From: Candidatus Buchananbacteria bacterium CG10_big_fil_rev_8_21_14_0_10_33_19
Lineage (GTDB): Bacteria > Patescibacteria > ABY1 > 2-01-FULL-39-33
Direction: 5' to 3'
NCBI GenBank assembly: GCA_002773855.1
Contig: PEZY01000005.1
Coordinates: 1 to 64,000 of the forward strand
Length of the DNA stretch: 64,000 bases
Shown here piece by piece: positions 32,213 through 41,052 of this stretch. Each line of letters begins with the position of its first letter. The first letter of the stretch is position 1. Under the pieces are notes generated by a model. The model saw only the letters and a list, made by a program, of their open reading frames with translations. It had not been told where the DNA came from and ran no database searches. The position numbers and the translations under genes are program-made.

Positions 32213-33277
32213 CTACATCCAGCCACCACGATCCATTAAAAATATTACTAGTCCAATAATAGAGGTCATAGAAGCAATGACCCAAAATCTCATCACCACT
32301 TTTGTTTCTGGCCAACCCTTGGCTTCAAAATGATGATGGATAGGCGCTGACAAAAATATTTTCTTACCATTTCTTAATTTTTTAGATGTCACCTGGATAA
32401 TGACACTTAGTGATTCGACCACAAACAGAAAACCAATTATTGGTAAAAGTAAAACTGTATTAGTCATAAGAGCAATAATAGCCAGGGTTACCCCTAGTGA
32501 CATCGAGCCAGTATCACCCATAAAAAATCTAGCCGGAGCAATATTAAACCACAAAAAAGCTAGTAAGCCACCGACAATGACCCCACAAAAAGCAGCCAAA
32601 TCATAGCGACCCTGAACAAAGGCAATGGTGCCAAACGATAAAAACGCCGTCATAAGTGTACCGCCAGCCAAACCATCTAAGCCGTCTATTTCATTAACCG
32701 AGAAAGCAGTGGCAATGACTACAAAAATAACGACTGGTATATACCAAAAGCCTAAATTATAAGTTGCTAAAAATGGAATCCGAATGAAATCCCAATCTAA
32801 TTTAAAATAAAACCACCAGGCTACCACCAAAGCAATTAACGTATACACAACCAAGCGATGACGTACCGATAAACCACCGCCGTAAGGACCAATTTTTCTA
32901 ACATTTAAATAATCATCGAATAAACCAACCAAAGCTGTTACCACTAACGCACCTAATGGCAGCCAAGTTTGAGATCTAGTCAAAAAGTTAAAATCAGCAA
33001 AAATACCATCTAGCCACTCGCCCAAAAAATAAAAAACCATGGCTAAAATCAAGGTAGTCACCCAAACCAAAACACCGCCCATTACTGGGGTGCCTGATTT
33101 TTTAGCATGCAAACTAGAAACAATAGGAGCTTTACTGGAGCTTCTAATTTGTTTGCCTAATTTATATTTATATAAAAAATGAGTTAGAAGTGGGGTCCAG
33201 CCGATAGCCAGAATAAAAGATATCGCAGCGAGAAAGAAAATTTTAATTACATAAAATTCTAATAATTCCAAAGACAT
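32213..33277 (-). CDS. mraY: Phospho-MurNAc-pentapeptide transferase
   Basis: Makes lipid I from UDP-MurNAc-pentapeptide and undecaprenyl phosphate in the membrane. 354 aa, about ten membrane segments. 'DDYLNVRK' (metal Asp pair), 'NEIDGLDGLAGG' and 'APIHHHFEAKGWPE' are the catalytic loops. First classical wall gene of block 2, after a small membrane-protein gene 11 bp upstream. Confidence 0.96.
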   Translation of the reverse strand: MSLELLEFYVIKIFFLAAISFILAIGWTPLLTHFLYKYKLGKQIRSSSKAPIVSSLHAKKSGTPVMGGVLVWVTTLILAMVFYFLGEWLDGIFADFNFLTRSQTWLPLGALVVTALVGLFDDYLNVRKIGPYGGGLSVRHRLVVYTLIALVVAWWFYFKLDWDFIRIPFLATYNLGFWYIPVVIFVVIATAFSVNEIDGLDGLAGGTLMTAFLSFGTIAFVQGRYDLAAFCGVIVGGLLAFLWFNIAPARFFMGDTGSMSLGVTLAIIALMTNTVLLLPIIGFLFVVESLSVIIQVTSKKLRNGKKIFLSAPIHHHFEAKGWPETKVVMRFWVIASMTSIIGLVIFLMDRGGWM

Positions 33278-33288
33278 AATTTATATTG

Positions 33289-33663
33289 TTATATATTTAC
33301 ATTAATAATTATTAAAGCAGCTAAAAAAATTATAATATTAACCAATAAAGCTCCAAACGACAAAAAATAACTAATTATCTTTTCTTTTAAATAAACATAA
33401 AAGGCTATGGCAAAATTAAATATTATAAATAGTAAGCCCATAGCTGGCATTAGTAAAACCTGATACCAAAGACCAAAACCACTAATACCAAAATAGATAT
33501 TGTAACTCAAAACAATATATTCACTACCCTGCCAAAAGTTAAAAATTAATAATATCCAAAGAAACGTATTTATGACCACGCTGAACAACAAAGAAGTCAT
33601 CACCAATTTATCTCGTTTAGCGGGGCTCATTAAGATTGAATCCTGTATTTTATATAAAATCAT
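33289..33663 (-). CDS. Small hypothetical membrane protein
   Basis: 124 aa, unrecognised, with three to four membrane segments (about 23-43, 52-75, 77-94 and 100-122). It heads the mraY operon: its stop lies 11 bp from the mraY start and it has a promoter at 33671-33700. Its position suggests a role at the membrane in wall synthesis, but nothing in the sequence shows one. Confidence 0.65.
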   Translation of the reverse strand: MILYKIQDSILMSPAKRDKLVMTSLLFSVVINTFLWILLIFNFWQGSEYIVLSYNIYFGISGFGLWYQVLLMPAMGLLFIIFNFAIAFYVYLKEKIISYFLSFGALLVNIIIFLAALIIINVNI

Positions 33664-33670
33664 ATACTAT

Positions 33671-33700
33671 ATTATAAACGATTTTTGACTGATTTGTCTA
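33671..33700 (-). promoter_or_regulatory. Promoter of wall block 2
   Basis: Minus-strand TAGACA (33695-33700), 18-bp spacer, TATAAT (33671-33676). It is divergent from the polysaccharide-operon promoter in a 148-bp gap. Confidence 0.6.
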
Positions 33701-33725
33701 TTGATATTAAGATAATCGACCACTA

Positions 33726-33754
33726 TTGACAAATAATCAATTTTATGCTAATAT
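33726..33754 (+). promoter_or_regulatory. Promoter of the surface-polysaccharide operon
   Basis: TTGACA (33726-33731), 17-bp spacer, TAATAT (33749-33754). Confidence 0.75.
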
Positions 33755-33811
33755 TAATAGTTAATTAAAGACTTAACAAACCATAAAAAACAACTAATTT
33801 TACACAAAAAT

Positions 33812-34534
33812 ATGAACCCAGAAAACATATTTAATTCAAAAAACATAAAAACTATTCTATTTATTACTGTTATTGTAGTAATCTTTGGATTAGTTATTAG
33901 CCTAATTCAGACACCCAAATACAAGTCTTCAGCTAAATTACTAGTTATATTTAGCCAAGAAGATATGAATCCCTATACTTCTGCTCAAACCTCCAATTAT
34001 ATTGCGGGTATCTTAGAAGAAGTTATATATTCTGACTCTTTTATTGACGCTGTCTTTAAAACTAACTTTGATTTAATTAATGATTTTAGTTTTTCACCAG
34101 AGAAAAAGAGCAAACAATGGAAGAAAATGGTCAAACCAAAACTAGAAGACAATAAAGGTATTATTACCATAGATGTTTATCATAAAGACAAAGAACAAGC
34201 TAACAATTTTGCTCAAGCTATTAGTTACACTTTAATTACCAATCACAGTCTATACCATGGTTCTGGTGATAATGTAGTGGTTAAAATGATTAGCACACCA
34301 TCTGTAGCTGAAAAATGGTCACAGCCTAACATTGGTCAAAATTTATTTTTAAGTTTAATCGCTGGCATATTCGCTGGTCTAACTTTTATTATTATCTTTC
34401 CTCAACAAGAAGTTTTAAATTTTCTACTTAACAGAAAAGCCACTCTAAAAGATGAAACTATAGTTTTTGGCAATGCCACTCACAATGAGAAAGATAATCA
34501 AGATCCTCAAGATAAAGAATATTACAACTGGTAA
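33812..34534 (+). CDS. Wzz-type chain-length/polysaccharide co-polymerase
   Basis: 240 aa. A membrane segment (about 13-32), a periplasm-facing domain opening 'QTPKYKSSAKLLV' as in Wzz/capsule co-polymerases, and a second membrane segment (about 178-198), then a short cytoplasmic tail. No kinase domain is fused. Wzz proteins set the length of polymer made by a Wzy-type polymerase, which is the next gene, 4 bp on. Confidence 0.8.
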   Translation: MNPENIFNSKNIKTILFITVIVVIFGLVISLIQTPKYKSSAKLLVIFSQEDMNPYTSAQTSNYIAGILEEVIYSDSFIDAVFKTNFDLINDFSFSPEKKSKQWKKMVKPKLEDNKGIITIDVYHKDKEQANNFAQAISYTLITNHSLYHGSGDNVVVKMISTPSVAEKWSQPNIGQNLFLSLIAGIFAGLTFIIIFPQQEVLNFLLNRKATLKDETIVFGNATHNEKDNQDPQDKEYYNW

Positions 34535-34538
34535 AAAA

Positions 34539-36002
34539 ATGAACCGAGCAGTTTCCAGCCAAAATACATTAAATTCCCAATCGAATTTTAATGTCACTTA
34601 CAATATTTTGGCCTATCTGTATGTAGGCTGTTTTGTCATTCTGGGAATTATTATTGGCTTCTCGCCGATTGTTTATGGTTTGTTTTTTATAATTAGTTTA
34701 ATTTTTATCCTACCATCTCACCTCTTGGGTCTATACATGATTATCTTCATGACCATGATTTTTGAGAGATGGTTTTCCTTATCACCACTTATTACTGATA
34801 GCGCAATCTATAAATTATACCCCTTGGATATAATTATAATCATCACCATCCTAAGTTGGCTGTTAAACCAACTGAAAACCAGCAGCCATAAAATACTTTT
34901 TAGATTTCCAGAAAAAATATTAACTCTATTTATAGTTTTAAATATAATTTATTTAATCAAAAGTTTTTTTGAAATAAATACTGATATTGGTGTCGCCTTT
35001 TCATCTTTTAAAAATTACGCTTTTTATCCAATTCTTTATTTTTTAATAATCTACTCCATTCAAACTAAAAAGCAACTAAAAAATATTACTCACTTAATAC
35101 TTCTAGGTGGTGTCGCTATTATTGCTTTTTTAATAATTGGCTTAATGCGTGGCGAAGGTTTGTGGACCGAATACACTCCACTATCTACTGTTGGCGTTCG
35201 TTTTTTAGCCGGTACTCATGCTTTTTATTTAGTTATAGCCACTTTGATTGCTCTTAGTCTATTAGCCTTTGATCGATTTAAAAACAAAGGCTTTATTAGC
35301 ATGATTATTATTATTTGGCTGACTGGTACTGTCTTATCTTTAATGAGACATTTATGGTTATCATTTTTTGTTGGCTTATCAACTCTGTTAATTTTTATTC
35401 CTATTATTAATAGAAAAAATTTAATTAAATCATCATTTAAAAGTGGTTTAATTATTTTTACTATAATTGCTATTTTTCTATTAAGCACTAACCTTTTTCC
35501 ATTACAGGATTTATCACAATCAGTTGATACTGCCTATACCTCAATCACTCAAAGAGTAATATCTATTGTTAGTGGTTCACAAGATACTAGTATTAATTGG
35601 CGCATAAACTTTTGGAATGTCGCCAAAAAATCTTGGCTTAAAAGTCCAATTACTGGTTTAGGCTTTGGTAAAAAGCTACCACTAGACTTAGGCGATTGGC
35701 AAACATTTGAAGAAATTAGAAATATTCACAATTCTCCGCTGGCTATTACTATACAAATGGGCTTAATTGGTATTGGTCTATTTGGTTTATTTGTGGTCAC
35801 AAATGTCTTAGGTAATTTAAAATATATTTTTAAAAATGACGATCTAAAGCCTTATTATTTTGGACTACTGTCAGCCACTGTGGCAGTAATTTTTGCTAGC
35901 TTATTTCAACCATATTTAGAAACCAATCTAACTGGTATATTTTTTTGGATTCTACTAGGCTTACTTAGAACCAGTATTATCATTAACAAAGTGAAATCAT
36001 AA
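34539..36002 (+). CDS. O-antigen ligase/polymerase (Wzy/WaaL-like)
   Basis: 487 aa with about eleven to twelve membrane segments and a large loop near residues 335-400 that holds 'GLGFGKKLPLD' and 'IHNSPLAI', a pattern of the O-antigen ligase/polymerase fold (His in the loop is key). I start at ATG 34539, after the Wzz stop, since the more upstream Met lies within wzz. Whether it polymerises or ligates glycan cannot be decided. Confidence 0.8.
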   Translation: MNRAVSSQNTLNSQSNFNVTYNILAYLYVGCFVILGIIIGFSPIVYGLFFIISLIFILPSHLLGLYMIIFMTMIFERWFSLSPLITDSAIYKLYPLDIIIIITILSWLLNQLKTSSHKILFRFPEKILTLFIVLNIIYLIKSFFEINTDIGVAFSSFKNYAFYPILYFLIIYSIQTKKQLKNITHLILLGGVAIIAFLIIGLMRGEGLWTEYTPLSTVGVRFLAGTHAFYLVIATLIALSLLAFDRFKNKGFISMIIIIWLTGTVLSLMRHLWLSFFVGLSTLLIFIPIINRKNLIKSSFKSGLIIFTIIAIFLLSTNLFPLQDLSQSVDTAYTSITQRVISIVSGSQDTSINWRINFWNVAKKSWLKSPITGLGFGKKLPLDLGDWQTFEEIRNIHNSPLAITIQMGLIGIGLFGLFVVTNVLGNLKYIFKNDDLKPYYFGLLSATVAVIFASLFQPYLETNLTGIFFWILLGLLRTSIIINKVKS

Positions 36003-36004
36003 AT

Positions 36005-38011
36005 ATGAAAATACTACAAATTAACAAATTTTTATACCCCCAAGGTGGCACAGAGACTTATCTCTTGTCACTGATTTCCCTATTGTCTAAAAATGGCCAT
36101 CAAGTTATTGGCTTTTCTCAAAAAAATAAAAATAACATTAACTTAGCTGGTAAAGAATTTTTTATAAGTGATATTAAACTTAATAAATTTTATTTTAAAA
36201 ATATCTTTAAAATCGGTAGAATTTTCTGGTCACTGGAAGCTAAAAAAAATATCCAAAAATTAATCGATAAAGAAAATATTGATATAGTTCATATTCATAA
36301 TATCTATCATCAAATTTCACCATCTATTTTACCCGTCATTAAAAAAGCCGGCCTACCAATAATTATGACTGTACATGATTTTAAATTAGTTAGCCCTCAT
36401 TACACTCTTTGGGCCACTAAAAATAATAAAAACCCCAAACCAGCTATTGCCAAAGCTTTAATGACTATGGAATATTTTTTTCATAAATCATTAAAAATCT
36501 ACAAAAAAAATATTGACTTGTTTATTGCGCCTTCAGAATTTGTGAAAACTCAATTAATCAAGTCCGGTTTTGATGCGAACAAAATAATTGTTCTCCCTCA
36601 TTTTGTGGAAACCATAAATCCAAATAACACAATTGAAGAAAAAAATTATCTAGTTTGTTTTGGTAGATTAGACGCTAGCAAAGGCATTAATGTACTAATT
36701 GAGGCTTTTTCTAAAGTTAAAAACGAAACAACTCTAAAAATAATTGGTAGTGGGCCAGCCGAAAAAAAACTTAAAAAACTAGCCCTAGATTTAGGCATCA
36801 AACACCGCATTGAATTTATCCCCCATTGTTCTAAAACTGATTTAGAAAAAATTATAACCCAAAGTCTATTTACTGTTTTTCCATCACTAGTTCACGAAAC
36901 ATTTGGCCTAGGTGTTATTGAAAGTCATCTCCTGGGTAAAGCAGTAATCGCTACTAAAGTCGGTGCCTATTCGGAAAACATCGTAGACCAAAAAACCGGC
37001 CTGCTAGTTGAACCCAATAATCCCCATGAACTAACCTTAGCCATAGAAAAACTAATTACTAATCCCGACTTAAGGCAATCAATGGATCAATTAGCACAAA
37101 ATATGGCTAGCCAAAAATTCACTTCCGAACTCCATTTAACTAAAATAATTTCTATTTATAAGTCATTAATAAATCAATCAACAGCCGCCAAAAGACATTA
37201 TCAACTAGAAAAATATTACGCGAATAAAATTCTTCAGACTCCTACAGGTGAAGTTAGAAATCAAATAATTACTCAGGCCTACGATGCTATTAACTCACTA
37301 GTCAATAGCTATCGACCAGCTGGTATTAGAGGTCATAACCAATCAACATTTAAATTAATAAAAAATCTATCTTCAAAAGAAAAAGCTATTTTAGATTATG
37401 GTTGTGGCGCTGGAGAATTAGTTAATCTACTAGCTAAAAATGGCTACCAAGCTACTGGCTTTGATGTCTCACCAGCTATGATAAGTGAGGCCAAAAAACA
37501 GGCTGAATCAAATAGTAAATTTATTTCTGGACAATTGGATAACCTAAAAAATAAATATGATTTAATTGTTATGGATAATGTTATTGAGCACATCGCCCCA
37601 GATGAAATCAAAGAGACTTTATTGAAATTAAAAACTATTTTAAAAGATCATGGCCGATTATTAATTATTACGCCTCACCAGTTTTCTGGACCTCATGATA
37701 TTAGCGGTCATTTTCTAAAATTAGGCAGTAAAGCTCAAGGCCTACATCTAAAAGAATTTAATTTACATGAACTTGTCAGTGATGTTAAAAAATGTGATTA
37801 TAATCGTATCTATGGCTATTTTATAAACCCTAGAATCAATGAGCTTATAAAACTAAATATTAAGCCTAGACAATTATGGTTAAAAAAATCACTTATTTTA
37901 GAACAAATATTTAACCATAAATCATTAAACTGGTTACTAAGAATAAACAAGAAATTAACTAAACTATTAATTGCCTTGATGTTCCCGACTATTATCGTAG
38001 CGCAAAAATAA
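36005..38011 (+). CDS. Glycosyltransferase (GT4) fused to a SAM methyltransferase
   Basis: 668 aa in two parts. Residues 1-395 form a GT-B glycosyltransferase: start 'QINKFLYPQGGTETY', donor site 'CFGRLDASKGINVLIEA', 'VHETFGLGVIESHLLGKAV' with the E-x7-E signature. After a linker, residues about 430-620 are a class I methyltransferase with motif I 'LDYGCGAGEL' (near 460), 'GFDVSPAMI' and 'MDNVIEHI'. The same chain may add and then methylate a sugar, for instance to cap a chain. Separate genes are more usual. Confidence 0.85.
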   Translation: MKILQINKFLYPQGGTETYLLSLISLLSKNGHQVIGFSQKNKNNINLAGKEFFISDIKLNKFYFKNIFKIGRIFWSLEAKKNIQKLIDKENIDIVHIHNIYHQISPSILPVIKKAGLPIIMTVHDFKLVSPHYTLWATKNNKNPKPAIAKALMTMEYFFHKSLKIYKKNIDLFIAPSEFVKTQLIKSGFDANKIIVLPHFVETINPNNTIEEKNYLVCFGRLDASKGINVLIEAFSKVKNETTLKIIGSGPAEKKLKKLALDLGIKHRIEFIPHCSKTDLEKIITQSLFTVFPSLVHETFGLGVIESHLLGKAVIATKVGAYSENIVDQKTGLLVEPNNPHELTLAIEKLITNPDLRQSMDQLAQNMASQKFTSELHLTKIISIYKSLINQSTAAKRHYQLEKYYANKILQTPTGEVRNQIITQAYDAINSLVNSYRPAGIRGHNQSTFKLIKNLSSKEKAILDYGCGAGELVNLLAKNGYQATGFDVSPAMISEAKKQAESNSKFISGQLDNLKNKYDLIVMDNVIEHIAPDEIKETLLKLKTILKDHGRLLIITPHQFSGPHDISGHFLKLGSKAQGLHLKEFNLHELVSDVKKCDYNRIYGYFINPRINELIKLNIKPRQLWLKKSLILEQIFNHKSLNWLLRINKKLTKLLIALMFPTIIVAQK

Positions 38012-38016
38012 ATATT

Positions 38017-40062
38017 ATGGATAAGATTATTCTAACAATTGCTGTCACCCTGCTATTAATTCCTTCAATGGTCTTGGCTTTTGAATTGCCAAATCATAAC
38101 TATCCTAGAACCGTAAATCTTTATTGGAAAACCCCGATTACTATGGCTGAAGTACCAATTTTAGCTAAGTGGGATATGTTGGCTTTAGATATGAAGGCTC
38201 AAGTAGATAGTGCTGAAGCGATTAGAAAGATTAGAGCTCTTAACCCCGATATTATTATTCTGGCCTACACCACTGCTAACGAAGTGCCAAATGAAAGATT
38301 ATCACTAGTCGAGCCAAGTGGCACTGGTTTGTGGCATGAATTAGTAGCTGGCATTAAACCAGCTTGGTACTTAAAAACTTACACTGATGAAAAAATAACC
38401 TACTGGCCAGGCAATTTATCTATGAACCAATATGCTAGTGATGGCTTTGGTCATTATTACAATGATTATTTAATCAATTTTTATACTACTAAAGTTTTAG
38501 CTACTGGTCTGTGGGATGGTTTATTATTTGATAATGTTTGGGACACTATTGCTTGGGTTAATCCTAATATTGATATTGATGGTGATGGTCGCCATGACAG
38601 TGAATCAAAAATAAACCAGCTCTGGCAAACTGGTAATCGGATATTTTTTAGAAATCTCAGAGAGAGATTAGGTGATAAATATTTAATACTAGGCAATGGT
38701 GAGGGTTCTTACAGTGAATACATCAATGGTCGCATGTTTGAAAGCTTTCCAGAATTTTGGGAAGGTGGCTGGTCCGGTTCTATGGAAAGATATTTTACCA
38801 CCAACAAAAACGGTTATCAGCCTCGAGTAAATATTGTTAATGCCGATTCTGATAACACCGGACAATATATTAATTCTAATCGAATGCGTTATGGCCTAGT
38901 TAGTACTCTAATGTATGACGGCTATTACAGTTTTGACTGGGGCACAGAAAAACGAGAAGACTTTTGGTGGTATGATGAATTTGATGTTAATCTAGGTCAA
39001 CCAAAATCAACACCTATTAATTTACTTGATTTTACCAATGGTCAAATCAAAGGTGGTGTTTGGCAGAGGGATTTTCAAAATGGCTTAGCTATAGTTAATT
39101 CTACTAATGATTTACAAACCATTAATTTTGATCGTGAATACGAAAAAATTAATAGTCGACAAAACTCTGACATCAACAATGGTGGCAAAATTAATAGCCT
39201 AACTTTAATGCCAGAAGACGGTACCATTCTTTTGCGACCAATTGAAAGTATCAAACAAGCGGTGTTTACCAATGGATCATTTGCCAGAATTTTCAATCAA
39301 AATGGCGATAATATTAGATCTAGTTTCTTTGCCTATAACCCTAAATTTAATGGTGGTCAAAAAATCGCTCAGTTAGATATTGATAATGGTGGCCATGATG
39401 AAACAGTGGTAGTCGATAAAACAAAAATAACTATTTATAGTGACTATGGTTTTATCGAAAATGAAATTACTCCATATGGCACAAATTACAGTGGCGGTAT
39501 TTCTATAGCTTTTGCCGATTTAGATCATGATAATAAATTAGAAATCATTACTGGTCCAGAAAATGGAGCTAACAATGAAATTAAAATATTTAATAGCGAT
39601 GGTGTTCTCATTAATAGTTGGTACGCTTATAAAAAAGAGTGGGCCAGATTAGGGGTTAATGTCGCAGCTGGTGATGTCAATGGCGATGGTGAAATAGAAA
39701 TTATTGCTGGTGCTGGTTACCGTGGCGGTCCTCATATTAAAATATTTGATAAAACTGGTGCGACTCTAATTAGTGAATTTTTCTCTTATGATAAAAATTT
39801 TACTGGCGGTACTTATGTCGCTAGTGGTGATATTAATGGTGACGGCTTAGACGAAATAATTACCGGTCAAGGTCCAACTGGCAAACCCATAATTAAAATT
39901 TTTAATTACCTAGGCGTACTGTCCAAAGAATGGCAACCTTACAATCCTAAAAATAACAACGGCATCAGAGTAGCCGTCACCGATCTAGACGATGATAACA
40001 TAGCTGAAATTATAGCTCTGAGCACTGATGTATTTACCATAAGCTTTGCTGATTTTAAATAA
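38017..40062 (+). CDS. Secreted glycoside-hydrolase-like protein with FG-GAP propeller
   Basis: 681 aa with a signal peptide (about 1-21). Residues 25-365 look like a TIM-barrel putative glycoside hydrolase ('LALDMKAQVDSAEAI', 'DGLLFDNVWDT'), similar in pattern to the GHL15 group; catalytic acids were not assigned. An acidic 'DIDGDGRHD' loop may bind calcium. From about 420 come FG-GAP/VCBS-like repeats with D-x-N-G-D-G motifs ('DVNGDGEIE', 'DINGDGLDE'), building a calcium-binding propeller. Placed in the polymer operon, it may trim or anchor the exported glycan. Confidence 0.75.
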   Translation: MDKIILTIAVTLLLIPSMVLAFELPNHNYPRTVNLYWKTPITMAEVPILAKWDMLALDMKAQVDSAEAIRKIRALNPDIIILAYTTANEVPNERLSLVEPSGTGLWHELVAGIKPAWYLKTYTDEKITYWPGNLSMNQYASDGFGHYYNDYLINFYTTKVLATGLWDGLLFDNVWDTIAWVNPNIDIDGDGRHDSESKINQLWQTGNRIFFRNLRERLGDKYLILGNGEGSYSEYINGRMFESFPEFWEGGWSGSMERYFTTNKNGYQPRVNIVNADSDNTGQYINSNRMRYGLVSTLMYDGYYSFDWGTEKREDFWWYDEFDVNLGQPKSTPINLLDFTNGQIKGGVWQRDFQNGLAIVNSTNDLQTINFDREYEKINSRQNSDINNGGKINSLTLMPEDGTILLRPIESIKQAVFTNGSFARIFNQNGDNIRSSFFAYNPKFNGGQKIAQLDIDNGGHDETVVVDKTKITIYSDYGFIENEITPYGTNYSGGISIAFADLDHDNKLEIITGPENGANNEIKIFNSDGVLINSWYAYKKEWARLGVNVAAGDVNGDGEIEIIAGAGYRGGPHIKIFDKTGATLISEFFSYDKNFTGGTYVASGDINGDGLDEIITGQGPTGKPIIKIFNYLGVLSKEWQPYNPKNNNGIRVAVTDLDDDNIAEIIALSTDVFTISFADFK

Positions 40063-40086
40063 ACTAGACAATAATATTTTAAATAT

Positions 40087-40869
40087 ATGAAACAACTTCT
40101 AAAAAAACGCTGGGACAAACATTACGCTAAAGGTAAAAATAAAAGATATTGGCATTTAACTATTGATAGTCTTTTGATGGTAATAATTTTAAGCCTACTA
40201 ACAATTAACACTTACTTATCGGCTAGTAACGCTGGTTTAGTTTTGGGTACTTATAATAATAATGATTTTATTGTCGAAAATATACCAGCTAATCAAACCA
40301 ACAATTTAAATGACCCTAATAGTGCTACTACCACTAATAAACAAACAATTACAAACGAGCCAACTGCTATAAAATCAACCAATATAAATTTACAATCTTT
40401 GGCTAGATACTACACCGCTAATGGTGATCAATTAGGTGTTGGACCATTACCGCCACAAGTTGGCACGGCTACCAAGTACTGGATTTTTATTAGTATAAAT
40501 AATTTTACTCATGGTTTAGAGAATGTTTTGATATCTGCTGATCTACCAGATAATGTTGTACTAACTGGCAAATCTAGTGTCACTATTGGTGATAATTTAA
40601 CATTAACTGATAATTCTAAACAAATTAAATGGCAATTTAGCCAGTTAACTAGAGATAATCCAGAGCAAATTATTGGTTTAGCTTTTGAGGTGCAAATAAC
40701 TCCTACTATAGACCAGGTCGGCTCTACAGCGAAACTATTAACCAATATCAAAATATCAGCTTTAGACACAGTTACTAGTAAAATTATTACCAAGACTAAT
40801 ACTGATATATCCACGTATTTAAACCATGATAAAACAGCTAATTCTAGTGGCATTATCATAGCCGAATAA
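40087..40869 (+). CDS. Membrane-anchored surface protein with DUF11-like domain
   Basis: 260 aa. A basic start, one membrane anchor (about 24-44), an Asn/Thr-rich spacer (about 55-100) and a beta-rich outer domain (about 108-245) whose 'NNFTHGLENVLISADLPDNV' pattern recalls DUF11/conserved-repeat domains found in surface proteins. Last gene of the polysaccharide operon, followed by a terminator. Role unknown. Confidence 0.65.
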   Translation: MKQLLKKRWDKHYAKGKNKRYWHLTIDSLLMVIILSLLTINTYLSASNAGLVLGTYNNNDFIVENIPANQTNNLNDPNSATTTNKQTITNEPTAIKSTNINLQSLARYYTANGDQLGVGPLPPQVGTATKYWIFISINNFTHGLENVLISADLPDNVVLTGKSSVTIGDNLTLTDNSKQIKWQFSQLTRDNPEQIIGLAFEVQITPTIDQVGSTAKLLTNIKISALDTVTSKIITKTNTDISTYLNHDKTANSSGIIIAE

Positions 40870-40887
40870 TCATCTAAAATAAGCCAA

Positions 40888-40915
40888 AAAAAACACTCTT
40901 TTATGAGTGTTTTTT
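40888..40915 (+). terminator. Terminator of the polysaccharide operon
   Basis: AACACTC (40892-40898) and GAGTGTT (40905-40911) with a T-run. Confidence 0.85.
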
Positions 40916-40919
40916 GTTC

Positions 40920-40948
40920 TTGACATTTTTTACTATTTATGATAATAT
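40920..40948 (+). promoter_or_regulatory. Promoter of the repeat lipoprotein
   Basis: TTGACA (40920-40925), 17-bp spacer, TAATAT (40943-40948). Transcription would start near 40955, at the foot of the first leader hairpin. Confidence 0.8.
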
Positions 40949-40956
40949 ACATTGTT

Positions 40957-41028
40957 AAGTGAGGCGTTCTCACTTTGTCCTTTTACAAAGAAGATGTGGC
41001 AGTTATCCACTGTGGATTATTGTCACAT
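40957..41028 (+). promoter_or_regulatory. Structured 5' leader of the lipoprotein gene
   Basis: Hairpin 1: AAGTGAG/CTCACTT (40957-40975). Hairpin 2: CTTTGT/ACAAAG (40973-40990), sharing 3 nt with hairpin 1. Hairpin 3: a long stem 40994-41028 of about 15 pairs with two G-U pairs and one mismatch, closing on a 5-nt loop. The SD (GGGAG) lies 13 nt downstream. The leader may protect the RNA end or control translation. Confidence 0.55.
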
Positions 41029-41052
41029 GTCAAACAAACAGGGAGAATTAAA

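Noticed and set aside
34467..34538. Longer N-terminus for the O-antigen polymerase gene
   Set aside because: It would overlap the Wzz-like gene by 68 nt. The ATG at 34539 lies 4 nt after that stop codon and leads straight into the usual start of a membrane protein.
40975..41052. Longer N-terminus for the repeat lipoprotein
   Set aside because: These bases form the folded leader and SD. The signal peptide and lipobox start at 41053.
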